Shown: positions 8,160 to 16,386 of the stretch, one piece after another
How the letters are laid out: every line of letters begins with the position of its first letter
How positions within the stretch are numbered: the stretch's first letter is position 1
Origin: Agromyces sp. ISL-38
GTDB taxonomy: Bacteria; Actinomycetota; Actinomycetes; Actinomycetales; Microbacteriaceae
Length of the DNA stretch: 64,000 bases
NCBI RefSeq assembly: GCF_018613935.1
Contig: NZ_JAGGPF010000011.1
Span: 106,942 to 170,941, forward strand
Direction: 5' to 3'
Translations under genes and position numbers: made by a program
The notes under the pieces: generated by a model
The model's database searches: none
What the model was told of the DNA's origin: nothing
Seen by the model: only the letters and a program-made list of their open reading frames with translations

Positions 8160-9278
8160 ATGGCCGTCACGGCTGAACCTCGGGTCGCGCTCTACTTCGA
8201 CTTCGACAACATCGTCATCTCACGCTACGACCAACTGCACGGCGACAGCGCGTATCGCAAGGACACGTCGCGCGGCAAGACGCCGGCCGCCGGAACGCAG
8301 ACGGCGTCCAAGCTCAGCGAAGCCACCGTCGACGTCGACGCCGTGCTCGACTTCGCCGCCACCTTCGGCACCATCGCGATCGCACGCGCCTACGCCGACT
8401 GGTCGACCCCAGTGAACGCGAGCTACCGCGGCCAGCTCATCAACCGCGCCGTCGACCTCGTGCAGTTGTTCCCGCTGTCGGCGACGAAGAACGGCGCCGA
8501 CATCCGCCTCTCCGTCGACGCTGTAGAAGACATGTTCCGCATCGACGACCTCTCGCACATCGTCATCGTCGCGGGCGACTCCGACTACGTCGCGCTCGCG
8601 CAGAAGGCCAAGCGCCTCGGCCGTTACGTCGTCGGCATCGGCGTGGCCGGCGGCACGAGCCGTGCGCTCACCGCGGCCTGCGACGAGTACGCCGACTACG
8701 ACGCGCTGCTGGCAACGGATGCCGCAGTGAGCGACGACGAGGCGACGGTTGCCGCGGCGCCGCCAGCCCGCGGTCGCGGCGCGGGTCCTGCCGCAGCGGC
8801 ACCCGAACCCGCTCCCGAACCGGCCGCTGAACCTGCCGCCGAACCGGCACCCTCCCGTCGTCGACGGGCTTCGACGAAGAAGGCCACGGATGCGGCATCC
8901 GCAGATGTCGTCGTCGACGGCGGTGCGCCGAGCACACCCGAGGAGCCCGCGGCGCCCTCGGTGCCCTCCACGTCGGTGACGTTCGTGGCTCCCGTGGAGC
9001 AGTTCGGGGCGGGCGACGACGACGAGGCCCCATCGGGCAGCCCCCGCAATCCGGGTCGCCTCCTGCTGAAGGCACTCGAGCTCATGCGTGCGAAGAACGA
9101 CGAGGAGTGGCAGACGATGCGCGCAGTGAAGAACCAGATGCTGCGCATGGACCCAACGTTCCAGGAGCGCCGGCTCGGCTTCGCCTCGTTCACCGACTTC
9201 CTGAAGTCACGCGGCGGCGTGGTCGAGCTCGACGAGGCCGGCGGCAACCGCGTGCGAATCCGCCCGAAGAAGGGCTGA
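8160..9278 (+). CDS. NYN-domain putative ribonuclease with C-terminal OST-HTH/LOTUS domain
   Basis: 372-residue protein. Residues 8-185 are a PIN-like NYN domain: 'RVALYFDFDNIVIS' supplies the first acidic pair, and 'IVIVAGDSDYVALAQKAKRLGR' the second acidic cluster. The middle, about 195-290, is a low-complexity Ala/Pro/Glu linker with repeated 'EPAP/EPAAEPAAEP'. The C-terminus (about 300-372, 'RNPGRLLLKALELMR...RLGFASFTDFLKSRGG') has the shape of an OST-HTH/LOTUS RNA-binding domain. This architecture is known in Actinobacteria (and, for the NYN-LOTUS pair, in eukaryotic MARF1-like proteins) and points to RNA cleavage or processing; the substrate is unknown. The start ATG at 8160 follows GAAAGG. 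It is divergent from hipBA. Confidence 0.88.
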   Translation: MAVTAEPRVALYFDFDNIVISRYDQLHGDSAYRKDTSRGKTPAAGTQTASKLSEATVDVDAVLDFAATFGTIAIARAYADWSTPVNASYRGQLINRAVDLVQLFPLSATKNGADIRLSVDAVEDMFRIDDLSHIVIVAGDSDYVALAQKAKRLGRYVVGIGVAGGTSRALTAACDEYADYDALLATDAAVSDDEATVAAAPPARGRGAGPAAAAPEPAPEPAAEPAAEPAPSRRRRASTKKATDAASADVVVDGGAPSTPEEPAAPSVPSTSVTFVAPVEQFGAGDDDEAPSGSPRNPGRLLLKALELMRAKNDEEWQTMRAVKNQMLRMDPTFQERRLGFASFTDFLKSRGGVVELDEAGGNRVRIRPKKG

Positions 9279-9353
9279 CGCCCGGCTGAGTGCGGCTGCC
9301 CTGGCGGTGGCGACGGTGAGTAGGTCGCCGCCCGTGATGATTAGGCTGACCGG

Positions 9354-9752
9354 ATGATCATCAACTTCGCCGCCGAACTCGCCGCTGTCACGGACCACTG
9401 GACGCCACGTGTCGTCGGCCAGGTCAACAACGAGTACGTCAAGGTTGCGAAGTTGTTCGGCGAACTCATGTGGCACGACCACGCGGATGAAGACGAGCTC
9501 TTTCTCGTCGTCTACGGGCGGCTCGTGATTCAACTTGAAGATCGCGATGACGTGGTACTGAACCCCGGCGAAGCATTCGTCGTTCCAAGAGGAGTGCGCC
9601 ACAACCCGGTTGCGAAGGAGGAGTGCGGCATCGTGCTCGTCGAGACCGTGACGACGAAGCACACGGGCGACGAAGCCAGCGACCGCAGCGTTCCGCTTGA
9701 CCGGCAGCTGGACCGATTCGCGGTGCGCGCGCAGGTGGAACCGACCGACTGA
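9354..9752 (+). CDS. Cupin domain protein
   Basis: 132-residue single-domain cupin. Motif 1 reads 'GELMWHDHADEDELFLVVYG' (His, His, Glu metal ligands) and motif 2 'GEAFVVPRGVRHNPVAKEE' (third His), so the metal site looks complete. It is a small beta-barrel likely to act as an isomerase, dioxygenase or metabolite sensor; no specific substrate can be assigned. It stands alone after the NYN gene, and its 3' end faces the convergent lyase gene 62 bp away. Confidence 0.85.
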   Translation: MIINFAAELAAVTDHWTPRVVGQVNNEYVKVAKLFGELMWHDHADEDELFLVVYGRLVIQLEDRDDVVLNPGEAFVVPRGVRHNPVAKEECGIVLVETVTTKHTGDEASDRSVPLDRQLDRFAVRAQVEPTD

Positions 9753-9814
9753 CCCAAACGCAACGCGAGGCGGGGCGGGTGCCCATCTGCAGCACCCACC
9801 CGCCTCGACGCGGT

Positions 9815-12800
9815 TCAGCGATCGTCGTGGAGCAACTGCACCTCGGCGATGTTGACTCGCCCGCCGTGCTCGTCGAGCACGCGGAGCCGTTCGACGTGCG
9901 CCTCGGCCGGCAGCGGGAAGCTGTACCACTGATCGGCGGCGACGCCGGTGAAGGTGACGAGCGTCTGCCACGTCGCTCCGTCATCGTTCGAGCCCTGGAG
10001 CACGGTCCCGTTCGCACGCGGGAGCTGCGACGCTCGCGGCCGCATCCGCACGACGTCGAACGTGAATGTCGTCTCGTCAGTCGGCACGACAGTCACCCAG
10101 CCGTTGGCCACGGTGGTGTCAGGGTAAGTCGTCAGGTCGCCGTCGAACATGCGCCATCCGTTGTCCTGCGTCGTTCCCGAAGTGCCCGGCCATGGCACCG
10201 TGGAGGCGTCGACCCACTCCCGCCGGATCTCGAGGGAGCTCACGTGGGTGTTCCAGAGCGCGAGCGACGATCCGTCGGTGGTCTCGATGACCGTCGCACC
10301 CTGGTCTCCGGCCGCGGTGCGATAGTCGGCCGCGAACACGAGGTTCCTCCCGTAGTCGACGTCGTCGGGCAGCACGAGCTCGGCGGTCCACGTGAGCCCG
10401 TCGCTCGACGAGGCCGTGGCCGGGCGTCCCTCGATCGTCGCATCGACGCCGGCGAGCGGCTGGTCGGCGACCAGTGTCAGCGTGACCGTGTCGCCGTTCA
10501 CCGCCTTCCCCGTCTCGGCGTTCGTCGACGTGAGCGCGGCTGAAGCGATCGCGTCGACCATCTCGTGGCGTTCGCCGTGGAGGCGGATCTCGCTGAACGA
10601 CGAGATCCCGGGATACACGGGGTCGGTCGGCACCCCCGGGTGGTCGACCTGCACCTTGAGGTACCGCCAGGTCGAGTCCTGCAGCTCGGCGATGACCGGG
10701 ATCGTCTCGATCGCGAAGTTCTGCGCGGTCGTGTCGGTGGTCTCCCGCGACGTCAGCAGGGTCCAGGTGCGGCCGTCGTTGGAACCGTAGACGTTGGCGC
10801 CCTGCGAGCGGTTGGCGAAGTTGTACCGTGCCTGGAGTCCGATCGCGTCAGCCGACACCCGGAACCCGGCGCCGAAGTCGAACGTGAAGGGTGCACGCAG
10901 GTCGCCGGTCGTCGTGTTGAAGTCGCCGTCGACGAGGTTCGAGACGTTGGCCGCCGACAGGGTCGAGGTGACGAGTCCGCGATAGTCGAACGAGCCATCG
11001 TCGGCCAGGCGCGGGGTGAGCAGTTGCAGCGCAGCCACGGCCTCCTGCAGCGCAGCGAGTCCGGTGAGGAAGGTCCCGTCGTCTGCGGTGTCAACGGATG
11101 CCTCTGCGCTCGCGCGCACCTGCTGGAACTCGGCGAGCGAATCCGACACGTATCGCTCACCGGGATCGAATCCGGCGAGGGCCGCCTCGAGCGCCGCCTG
11201 CCGGGTGGCGGCGACCTCGACCTCGACCTCGAGCGTGCTGGTGACCTCGCCGTTCGACGCCGCGAGCGTGAACCGGTGGTTGCCGACCTGCTTCTTGGAG
11301 GGCGTCCAGGTCAGGCGACCGGATGCGGCATCCACGCTCCCCCCTTCAGGAAGCCCGAATGCCTCGTACTCGAGCGTCGCGCCCTTCGGATCCGTCGCAG
11401 CGAGATCACGAGCGGATTCGGCGCCCGCGACACCGATGAGCCTGGTCGCCGAGCCCTGTGGGAACGCCGGGATGTCGAGCTTGGTCTTCGCCTCGAGCTC
11501 GACGTGGTCGAGGTCGACGTTGACTTTGCCGGATCCCTTCGCCGTGTAGTACGCCAGGTTGTCGCCCAACGTGCTGCCGGGCAGCACCTTCGTGTCGACG
11601 TCGTAGGTGATGTAGCGCCACTCGCCATGCGTGTCGGGCAGCGGCAGTGAGTGATACGGCGCGAGCTCAGGGCGCTTGCGGATCTCGAGCGTCGCGGGCC
11701 CGTCGGTGCGGACCCTCACGCCGACCGGGCTGTAGCCGGTGCGGCCGACGTACATGAGCGTGCGCACGGCGACTGTGCTTCCGGCCTTCGAGGCCTTCAA
11801 CCGCGCGAACGTGGTGTCGCCGTCGGTGAGCACCTTCGTGGTGCCGTCGATGTGCACGCCGCGCTGCTCGAGTTGCACCTTCGGGTCAGTCGGAGCCGGC
11901 GGCGTCGTGCCGGCGATCTCCTCGGGCAGGGAGAGCCAGTAGTCGGGCGCGTAGTCGGGGTTCGGATCCCAGAAGTTGTACAGGCTGGCACCCCAGTAGA
12001 AGATCGGGCCGTCGGCCTGCTTATGCCACTGTTCGAGGTTCGGTGCCTCCTTCTCGAGGTCGCGCCCGAGGTCGTAGCGGTAGACGTGGTACATCTCATC
12101 GATCGAGTTGAACAGCCGGCCGCGGTATGCCTCCGAGAGCACGCCCGCGCCGCCCGTCGTATCGATCCACGGGATCTCGTGTCCGAGCATGTACCCGACG
12201 AACGCATTCGCGCCGTCGAGGAGCCGGTCGCCCAGGAACGCATACGGCGACACCGCGTCATCCGCTGTGGAGCGGGTACCGGTGACCGGATCGACCTTGG
12301 TGCCCTGCACCGTGAGGATGCGCGCCATGACGCCGAGCGTGTTGACGTCGTCCCAGCCGTGTGCCTGGTCGCGCCCCATCTCCTGGTGCTGGACGAAGCT
12401 GTACCCGTACGGATTCAGCGGATCGTGCTTGTCGATGAGCGGATAGATCGCGGCGATCGCGCCGTTCTGCTCGGGCCGCGTCGTCGTCGAGTTGACGGTG
12501 AACCATTCGACGCCCTCGTCGTAGCGTTCCCGGTTGTCGGTGAAGATGTACCCCGACATGGCTCCGATGAGCGGGTAGATGTGCTGGTTGAGGTACCGCC
12601 AGTTCGTGTGCAGGAAGGTCTCGGTCATCGGCACGATGAGGTTGTCGGTCAGCTTCGCGGTGTCCGAATCGTGCCAGGCGAGGTCGTATGCCGTGTAGCC
12701 GTCGGCGACGGTCGAGTAGCGGAAGATCTCGGCGGCCATGAGGAGCCGCTGCAGCGGCACGCCCGAGTGGATGTGGGCGTCGGGGTAGTACGCGTAGGCG

Positions 12801-13285
12801 GCGGGATCCATGTTCGACCAGATCCGGATGATGCGCATGCCGTTCTCGCGATGCACCGGGTCGCCCGTGATCACGTAGAGCACCGCTTGCGTGTATGCGC
12901 CCCACGCGTCCTGGATCAGCCTCGACTGCACCGCCTGCGAGTTGAAGGCCGTCCCCGCGGGCTGGTCGAGCACCGCGGACTGGTTCGCCGAACGCAGGGT
13001 CGTCGACGCGTACTTCGTCGCGACCATCGCGCCGTAGTACGTCGCCCAGGGCTCGGCGCCCTCCTGCACGTGCTCGCGTGCCCGGAGGAGGTTCTCGGCG
13101 CTCACCCCGATTCCTGGGTGCGTGAAGCCGTCGTCGCTCGTGCTCTCGTCGAACGACACCTCCACGTGCTTCGGCGGTTCATCGGCGGCCAGCGCGGGCA
13201 CCGGGGTCGCCACCAGCGCGAACGCGGCCGCGATCGCCGCGAGGCTCAGCCGCCTCCGCCGGATCCACTCGAACGGACGTTGCAT
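9815..13285 (-). CDS. Secreted alginate-lyase-family polysaccharide lyase with Ig-like and two F5/8C-type modules
   Basis: Large exported protein of about 1156 residues. The Sec signal peptide is 'RRRRLSLAAIAAAFALVATPVP' to 'ALA-ADEPP' (cleavage about residue 34). Residues 45-470 match the (alpha/alpha) toroid of the alginate lyase superfamily, including 'NWRYLNQHIYPLIGAMSGY' and the RDQAHG motif. A CBM6-like beta domain (about 480-610) follows. Next comes a putative Ig domain (about 615-700) and a helical spacer, and then two discoidin/F5-8C-like sandwiches at about 770-905 and 1000-1156. ATG 13285 is preferred over the adjacent GTG 13288 because AAGGAG is 7 bp upstream. It is probably extracellular degradation of an acidic plant or algal polysaccharide; the exact substrate is unknown. 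It is monocistronic with its own operator at 13345-13360. Confidence 0.85.
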   Translation of the reverse strand: MQRPFEWIRRRRLSLAAIAAAFALVATPVPALAADEPPKHVEVSFDESTSDDGFTHPGIGVSAENLLRAREHVQEGAEPWATYYGAMVATKYASTTLRSANQSAVLDQPAGTAFNSQAVQSRLIQDAWGAYTQAVLYVITGDPVHRENGMRIIRIWSNMDPAAYAYYPDAHIHSGVPLQRLLMAAEIFRYSTVADGYTAYDLAWHDSDTAKLTDNLIVPMTETFLHTNWRYLNQHIYPLIGAMSGYIFTDNRERYDEGVEWFTVNSTTTRPEQNGAIAAIYPLIDKHDPLNPYGYSFVQHQEMGRDQAHGWDDVNTLGVMARILTVQGTKVDPVTGTRSTADDAVSPYAFLGDRLLDGANAFVGYMLGHEIPWIDTTGGAGVLSEAYRGRLFNSIDEMYHVYRYDLGRDLEKEAPNLEQWHKQADGPIFYWGASLYNFWDPNPDYAPDYWLSLPEEIAGTTPPAPTDPKVQLEQRGVHIDGTTKVLTDGDTTFARLKASKAGSTVAVRTLMYVGRTGYSPVGVRVRTDGPATLEIRKRPELAPYHSLPLPDTHGEWRYITYDVDTKVLPGSTLGDNLAYYTAKGSGKVNVDLDHVELEAKTKLDIPAFPQGSATRLIGVAGAESARDLAATDPKGATLEYEAFGLPEGGSVDAASGRLTWTPSKKQVGNHRFTLAASNGEVTSTLEVEVEVAATRQAALEAALAGFDPGERYVSDSLAEFQQVRASAEASVDTADDGTFLTGLAALQEAVAALQLLTPRLADDGSFDYRGLVTSTLSAANVSNLVDGDFNTTTGDLRAPFTFDFGAGFRVSADAIGLQARYNFANRSQGANVYGSNDGRTWTLLTSRETTDTTAQNFAIETIPVIAELQDSTWRYLKVQVDHPGVPTDPVYPGISSFSEIRLHGERHEMVDAIASAALTSTNAETGKAVNGDTVTLTLVADQPLAGVDATIEGRPATASSSDGLTWTAELVLPDDVDYGRNLVFAADYRTAAGDQGATVIETTDGSSLALWNTHVSSLEIRREWVDASTVPWPGTSGTTQDNGWRMFDGDLTTYPDTTVANGWVTVVPTDETTFTFDVVRMRPRASQLPRANGTVLQGSNDDGATWQTLVTFTGVAADQWYSFPLPAEAHVERLRVLDEHGGRVNIAEVQLLHDDR

Positions 13286-13344
13286 CACGGGACTCCTTCG
13301 TCGTTCGGATGGGATACACGACTCGCCGCTGGGGCAAGGTTGGT

Positions 13345-13360
13345 TGGATAGCGTTGTCCA
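13345..13360. promoter_or_regulatory. LacI-family-like operator for the lyase gene
   Basis: TGGATAGCGTTGTCCA is a 16-bp CG-centred imperfect palindrome (arms TGGATAGC/GTTGTCCA, 6 of 8 paired) located 60-75 bp upstream of the lyase start. Its form matches LacI/GalR-type operators in Actinobacteria. The core differs from the AATCGATT sites at 1.5 kb, so a different repressor is implied. Confidence 0.55.
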
Positions 13361-13708
13361 CTATGGAGCGAAGCGAGCCGGGCTGTCAAGCATTGCGAGC
13401 GGCGGCTTGGTAATCGATATCCGCGCGAACGCGAGCCCCTATGCGACTCCGATCAACTCGCGAGGCATCTGCACCGAATATCCCGGCCGAGTACCGACCG
13501 ATGCATGGGACCTTGGGACGCGATATGTCAACGCCCGCGACGCCCGCGAGCGCGCCCAGCACGGACGGCACTACACGCCACGAGAACGACGCGGATGAGC
13601 GCCTCCCACTCACTCTCACGCCGTGAGTGTCCGGCACAAGTCGCGTCTCCAGTCAGGCGAGCAACATGGCATGCACTGCCACGACGACGACGCGATCCAC
13701 GTGGCGGA
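13361..13708. other. Stretch without a recognisable gene
   Basis: About 350 bp between the lyase promoter and the next minus-strand gene. Short open frames on both strands have no convincing ribosome binding site and no recognisable protein features. It is the right-hand edge of the polymorphic-toxin debris field and may be decayed cassette DNA. No RNA gene or repeat was seen. Confidence 0.5.
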
Positions 13709-14080
13709 TTATTCGACCAATTCCAAGGTTGGCTCCTGCGAGTGAACCTCAAGTCGTCCGAAATCCCCAGCAATTACGTATGCTCCGTCGCTCACTTCGA
13801 ACACGTCGAACGAGCCGAAGTCTGACTCTCCCATAGCGTCCACGGCGGGTAGCGCAGGCGGTTCCGTCCAGGACAAGGCTCTAATCTTCTCGAAGAGGAT
13901 CCGCCCGCGGCGGTAACAGTACTGCTCACCTTCTACAGGTGGCTGATAAGAGGGATGAGTCTCGCGCAGAACAACGTCCACCGTGAAAGTAAGACTGTCC
14001 ACCTCTTGCGCTATTCCGAGCACCCAGCTGTCCTCGAGGTAGACATCCTCGAATCCCGGGAGAGTCCAGTAGCTGCGCAT
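13709..14080 (-). CDS. Hypothetical protein, candidate orphan immunity protein
   Basis: 123 residues, acidic and aromatic-rich (starts MRSYWTLPGF, ends EPTLELVE), with no signal peptide or TM. No family is recognised with certainty. The case for a real gene rests on context. Its ATG is 4 bp after the stop of a toxin-tip-like fragment (14085-14312), the standard spacing of a toxin/immunity pair, and it lies on the same strand as the RHS locus. Small, acidic, soluble and intact next to a broken toxin is the profile of a retained orphan immunity gene. It could equally be an unrelated hypothetical protein. Confidence 0.6.
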   Translation of the reverse strand: MRSYWTLPGFEDVYLEDSWVLGIAQEVDSLTFTVDVVLRETHPSYQPPVEGEQYCYRRGRILFEKIRALSWTEPPALPAVDAMGESDFGSFDVFEVSDGAYVIAGDFGRLEVHSQEPTLELVE

Positions 14081-14084
14081 GTGA

Positions 14085-14312
14085 TCACCAGTCCCACTCG
14101 ATTGGCGTGTGATTGCCGGGGCTGCGACACCGAGCCCGACTCACTCCGCAGTCGCACATTTCGCCCGATGGTGAAGACCCGTCGATCGGAGCGATTCCCA
14201 CTCGTGGCATGAGATGCCGTCTCACCGCGACCACGGTGCCGACGTCCGCGACCACGTAGGCCTCGACCTCGGCAGCAATCATCCGCTCCTGCTCACCGAC
14301 GGCATTGCGACA
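14085..14312 (-). pseudogene. Toxin C-terminal fragment
   Basis: Open frame without an upstream start: it begins right after an in-frame TGA at 14313-14315. It reads 'RNAVGEQERMIAAEVEAYVV' and onward to the Cys-containing end '..SGEMCDCGVSRARCR..' and a tryptophan-flanked stop. The only ATG, at 14282, has no good RBS. Composition and the 4-bp gap to the next gene suggest the last 75 residues of a polymorphic toxin tip detached from its carrier. The catalytic type cannot be named; the CxC..C cluster may be a metal site. Confidence 0.5.
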
Positions 14313-14320
14313 TCACTAGG

Positions 14321-14338
14321 CCGTGTTGCTAAACACGG
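14321..14338. other. Perfect hairpin, possible terminator or insertion-sequence end
   Basis: CCGTGTT-GCTA-AACACGG has 7-bp perfect arms and a 4-nt loop. It lies between two broken toxin pieces (14085-14312 and 14409-14746). On the plus strand it is followed only by TTTGAGGG, so terminator function is weak. The 'GGCCGTGTTGCTAAACACGG' string resembles the end of some transposable elements, but no transposase remains. Confidence 0.4.
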
Positions 14339-14408
14339 TTTGAGGGCTGGCGGGCGAGTTCTTGATGGGTGTCGCGTGATGTGATTTCGGGTACGGAGCG
14401 GACCGACG

Positions 14409-14534
14409 CTACACACCCGTTGACTCTGCTTCCGCGATCTGCTGAGCAAAGATCGCGACAGCGTCGGGATTCTCGCCCACGAGAGCCGAGAAGTGGTCCG
14501 GGTCATCGACAAGTTCTCGGTACCCCCACAGTCC
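14409..14534 (-). pseudogene. Orphan coding fragment after the Hint piece
   Basis: In the +2 frame relative to the Hint fragment, codons read 'RGLWGYRELVDDPDHFSALV' and on to a natural-looking C-terminus ending in '..AEAESTGV' and TAG (14409-14411). The same frame has a stop just upstream, so nothing joins it to a start. It looks like the tail of a small acidic protein, perhaps an immunity protein, fused by deletion to the Hint sequence. Confidence 0.4.
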
Positions 14535-14746
14535 CCTGGCAACAGGTCACCCGCGACCACCCAACGGCCCAGCTCGGGGACCCAGAACGGGTGCCCGTCC
14601 GTCGCGACCACCGCACCTGCGTCGTCCCCGCCCTGACCAGCGATCGTGATCGTCGTGAGGTCCTTCTCCCCATCACCGGTGATCAACGCCGTCACCGGCC
14701 GCGGTCCGCTCTCCCCGGTCTCGGGATCGGTCGCGAGGACCTGAGC
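14531..14746 (-). pseudogene. Hint (intein-like) domain fragment of a polymorphic toxin
   Basis: 72 codons read 'VLATDPETGESGPRPVTALI' and on through 'VVATDGHPFWVPELGRWVVA' to 'GDLLPGD'. The TxGHPFWV string is the conserved HINT block with its His. Hint domains sit between the RHS repeats and the toxin tip and release the tip by autocleavage. Both ends are cut: upstream of 14746 the frame becomes unnatural (Gln/Cys-rich), and downstream of 14531 the reading shifts. The nearby RHS gene at 16.4-22.8 kb has no Hint, so this piece comes from a different, lost toxin. Confidence 0.7.
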
Positions 14747-14801
14747 CCGCGGTCCACACTGCGCGCATTGGACTTGACGAGTCACCACGGCCGGTACTCG
14801 C

Positions 14802-15395
14802 TTAGCAGGGCGCTACCGGCTCGAGAATCGTTGTCAGCAGCTCGAGGCGGGTTCGATCTACCGCGCGATCTTCGAGCATCGTGATCGCAGCCTCAACGGC
14901 TTCCACGGCTGCAGCCAGCTCGGCGTCGTCGAGCGCCGCTCGCTCCGCGTCGGCCTGTCGTTCGCTGCCGACGTCAGAGAGGCCGAACAGTCGGGCAGAT
15001 ACTGCTTGGAACATTGGCTCAAGTAGGTACCAGGCGGAGTCCGACGGGTCGAATTCGCCGAGCGCGCTACGCAGTGCGGTGTCGACGCAGATCCAGCAGT
15101 CTTGGGCAGCGGTGAACATCTCTGCGTCGGTCGGCTCAGACGGAGTTTCAGCCTCAACAGCCTCAAGCGCACCCGGATCAACCGTCGCCGTGCTATCAAC
15201 AGCAAACTGCACCGCAAGGTCAATTGCTTGATCGAGGACAGCAGTAGCCGGAACCCGTCCTACCGCCTGGCACCAGGAAATGTAGCTGCTGATGAGTGCT
15301 CACCCGGCAGCGGCGTACAACCCGACTTGGGCAGGCAACGTCAATAGACGGATTCGGTCTGCGATATGTTCAGCGACCTGCTCAAAGGGACTCAT
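14802..15395 (-). pseudogene. Small helical gene interrupted by an in-frame TGA (candidate immunity gene)
   Basis: A 198-codon frame begins at ATG 15395 (MSPFEQVAEHIADRIRLL..). It stays in one frame to the TAG at 14802-14804 except for a single TGA at codon 32 (15300-15302). Residues on both sides of the TGA read as one continuous helical protein ('..GLYAAAG*ALISSYISWC..'), and a GTG restart at 15212 would remove the first 61 residues. The C-terminal two thirds is acidic and Ala-rich, with two Cys and no TM. Its ATG overlaps the TGA of an upstream coding tail ('..LQLLERGVLVE') as ATGA, a sign of former translational coupling in a toxin/immunity cassette. Nonsense decay is the simplest reading; recoding or sequencing error are alternatives. 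Confidence 0.65.
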
Positions 15396-15705
15396 TCGAC
15401 TAGAACACCTCGCTCGAGAAGCTGAAGGGCACAGTTAATGATTCAACTTGTTTTCGTGAGTGCCGCGCCGACCGCAGTGCTCGCTCGCCGCACGATTGGA
15501 GCTTGTCCACGCTGGGTCGATCAGGCGCATCCGCGCGCATGTCGAATCACCTCGTCCGGCGAGCACCGGAGGAGATCCCGTCCCACTGAGCCTCGGTCAA
15601 GACGGCATCGCGAGCCCTCGAAGATTGGCCCGCGATCCTTGTCGCGGGACCGAGAACACCCCTAGTCAGCTTGTCGGAAGACGAGCCTGCCACCCGGACG
15701 GCCGA
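15396..15705. other. Stretch without an intact gene; tail of a lost upstream gene
   Basis: About 310 bp between the TGA-interrupted gene and the two-TM gene. The last 15 codons before 15392 (minus strand) read 'INCALQLLERGVLVE' and a TGA that overlaps the next ATG. They are preceded by another stop, so only the tail of a gene remains. The rest shows no supported ORF, RNA or repeat. Confidence 0.5.
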
Positions 15706-16386
15706 TTAGACCTTCGCCTGAGCGTAGCCCGATTCTCGCAAGACGCTATCTAGCGCATCACGCAAGGCATGGCGCCCAATGATCCCGCCGTTGGACCAGA
15801 ATGGGGCCGCTGGTCCGCCCACCTCGAGCGCAATCGGAATCTCAGCGAATGCATATTCAGTCGTGATCACCAAGCTCACGGCAGGGCCGAACTGCTTCAG
15901 CGCTGTCACGACGACTTCGCGACGCGGCCAGCTGCCGATCACGCGGCCCGAGTAGTGGAAAAGGACGATCGATGACTCCGTGATGACGAGGAACTGTCGC
16001 GAAAACGGCGTAGCGCCGACGACAAAGAGGCGGATCCCAAGGCGCGATGCCATGCTTCCGAAGCGCCGGTACATGACCGGAACAACCCACAAGAAGATTA
16101 CGAAAACCCCGAAGCTTCCGGCCAGGACAATTGCCGGCATCGGGACCCCGGCGAAGGAGGCGACGTTACCATCCGAGGAAACCAGCATGACTGTGATGGT
16201 GATAAAGAGAACGCAGAACATCGACCAGAGCACGGCTGAAACAGTTGATGAGCGTACACGCCCAGGGCGAAACAGGCGCTCCGGTCCAACCTCATAGCGC
16301 GCTGCCACGACTACTTCGCCGCTGCCAGATCCACGGATGAGGTCGCGAAGTACAGCTTCGTTCAACACGTTTCGCCTATCCGACAT
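15706..16386 (-). CDS. Two-TM membrane protein, candidate immunity partner of the RHS toxin
   Basis: 226 residues from ATG 16386 (MSDRRNVLNEAVLRDLIRGS). This start is chosen because the longer frame begins inside the RHS coding end. A cytoplasmic N-domain of about 60 residues is followed by TM1 'AVLWSMFCVLFITITVMLVS', a 15-residue loop, and TM2 'IVLAGSFGVFVIFLWVVPVM'. Then comes a C-terminal domain of about 115 residues rich in beta strands (..FLVITESSIVLFHYSGRVIG..) with a PH-like feel. It overlaps the 3' end of the RHS gene by 25 bp, the closest coupling in the region, which is the expected position and strand for an immunity gene. A membrane-embedded immunity protein is usual when the toxin acts on the membrane or periplasm. 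No characterised family is recognised. Confidence 0.8.
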   Translation of the reverse strand: MSDRRNVLNEAVLRDLIRGSGSGEVVVAARYEVGPERLFRPGRVRSSTVSAVLWSMFCVLFITITVMLVSSDGNVASFAGVPMPAIVLAGSFGVFVIFLWVVPVMYRRFGSMASRLGIRLFVVGATPFSRQFLVITESSIVLFHYSGRVIGSWPRREVVVTALKQFGPAVSLVITTEYAFAEIPIALEVGGPAAPFWSNGGIIGRHALRDALDSVLRESGYAQAKV

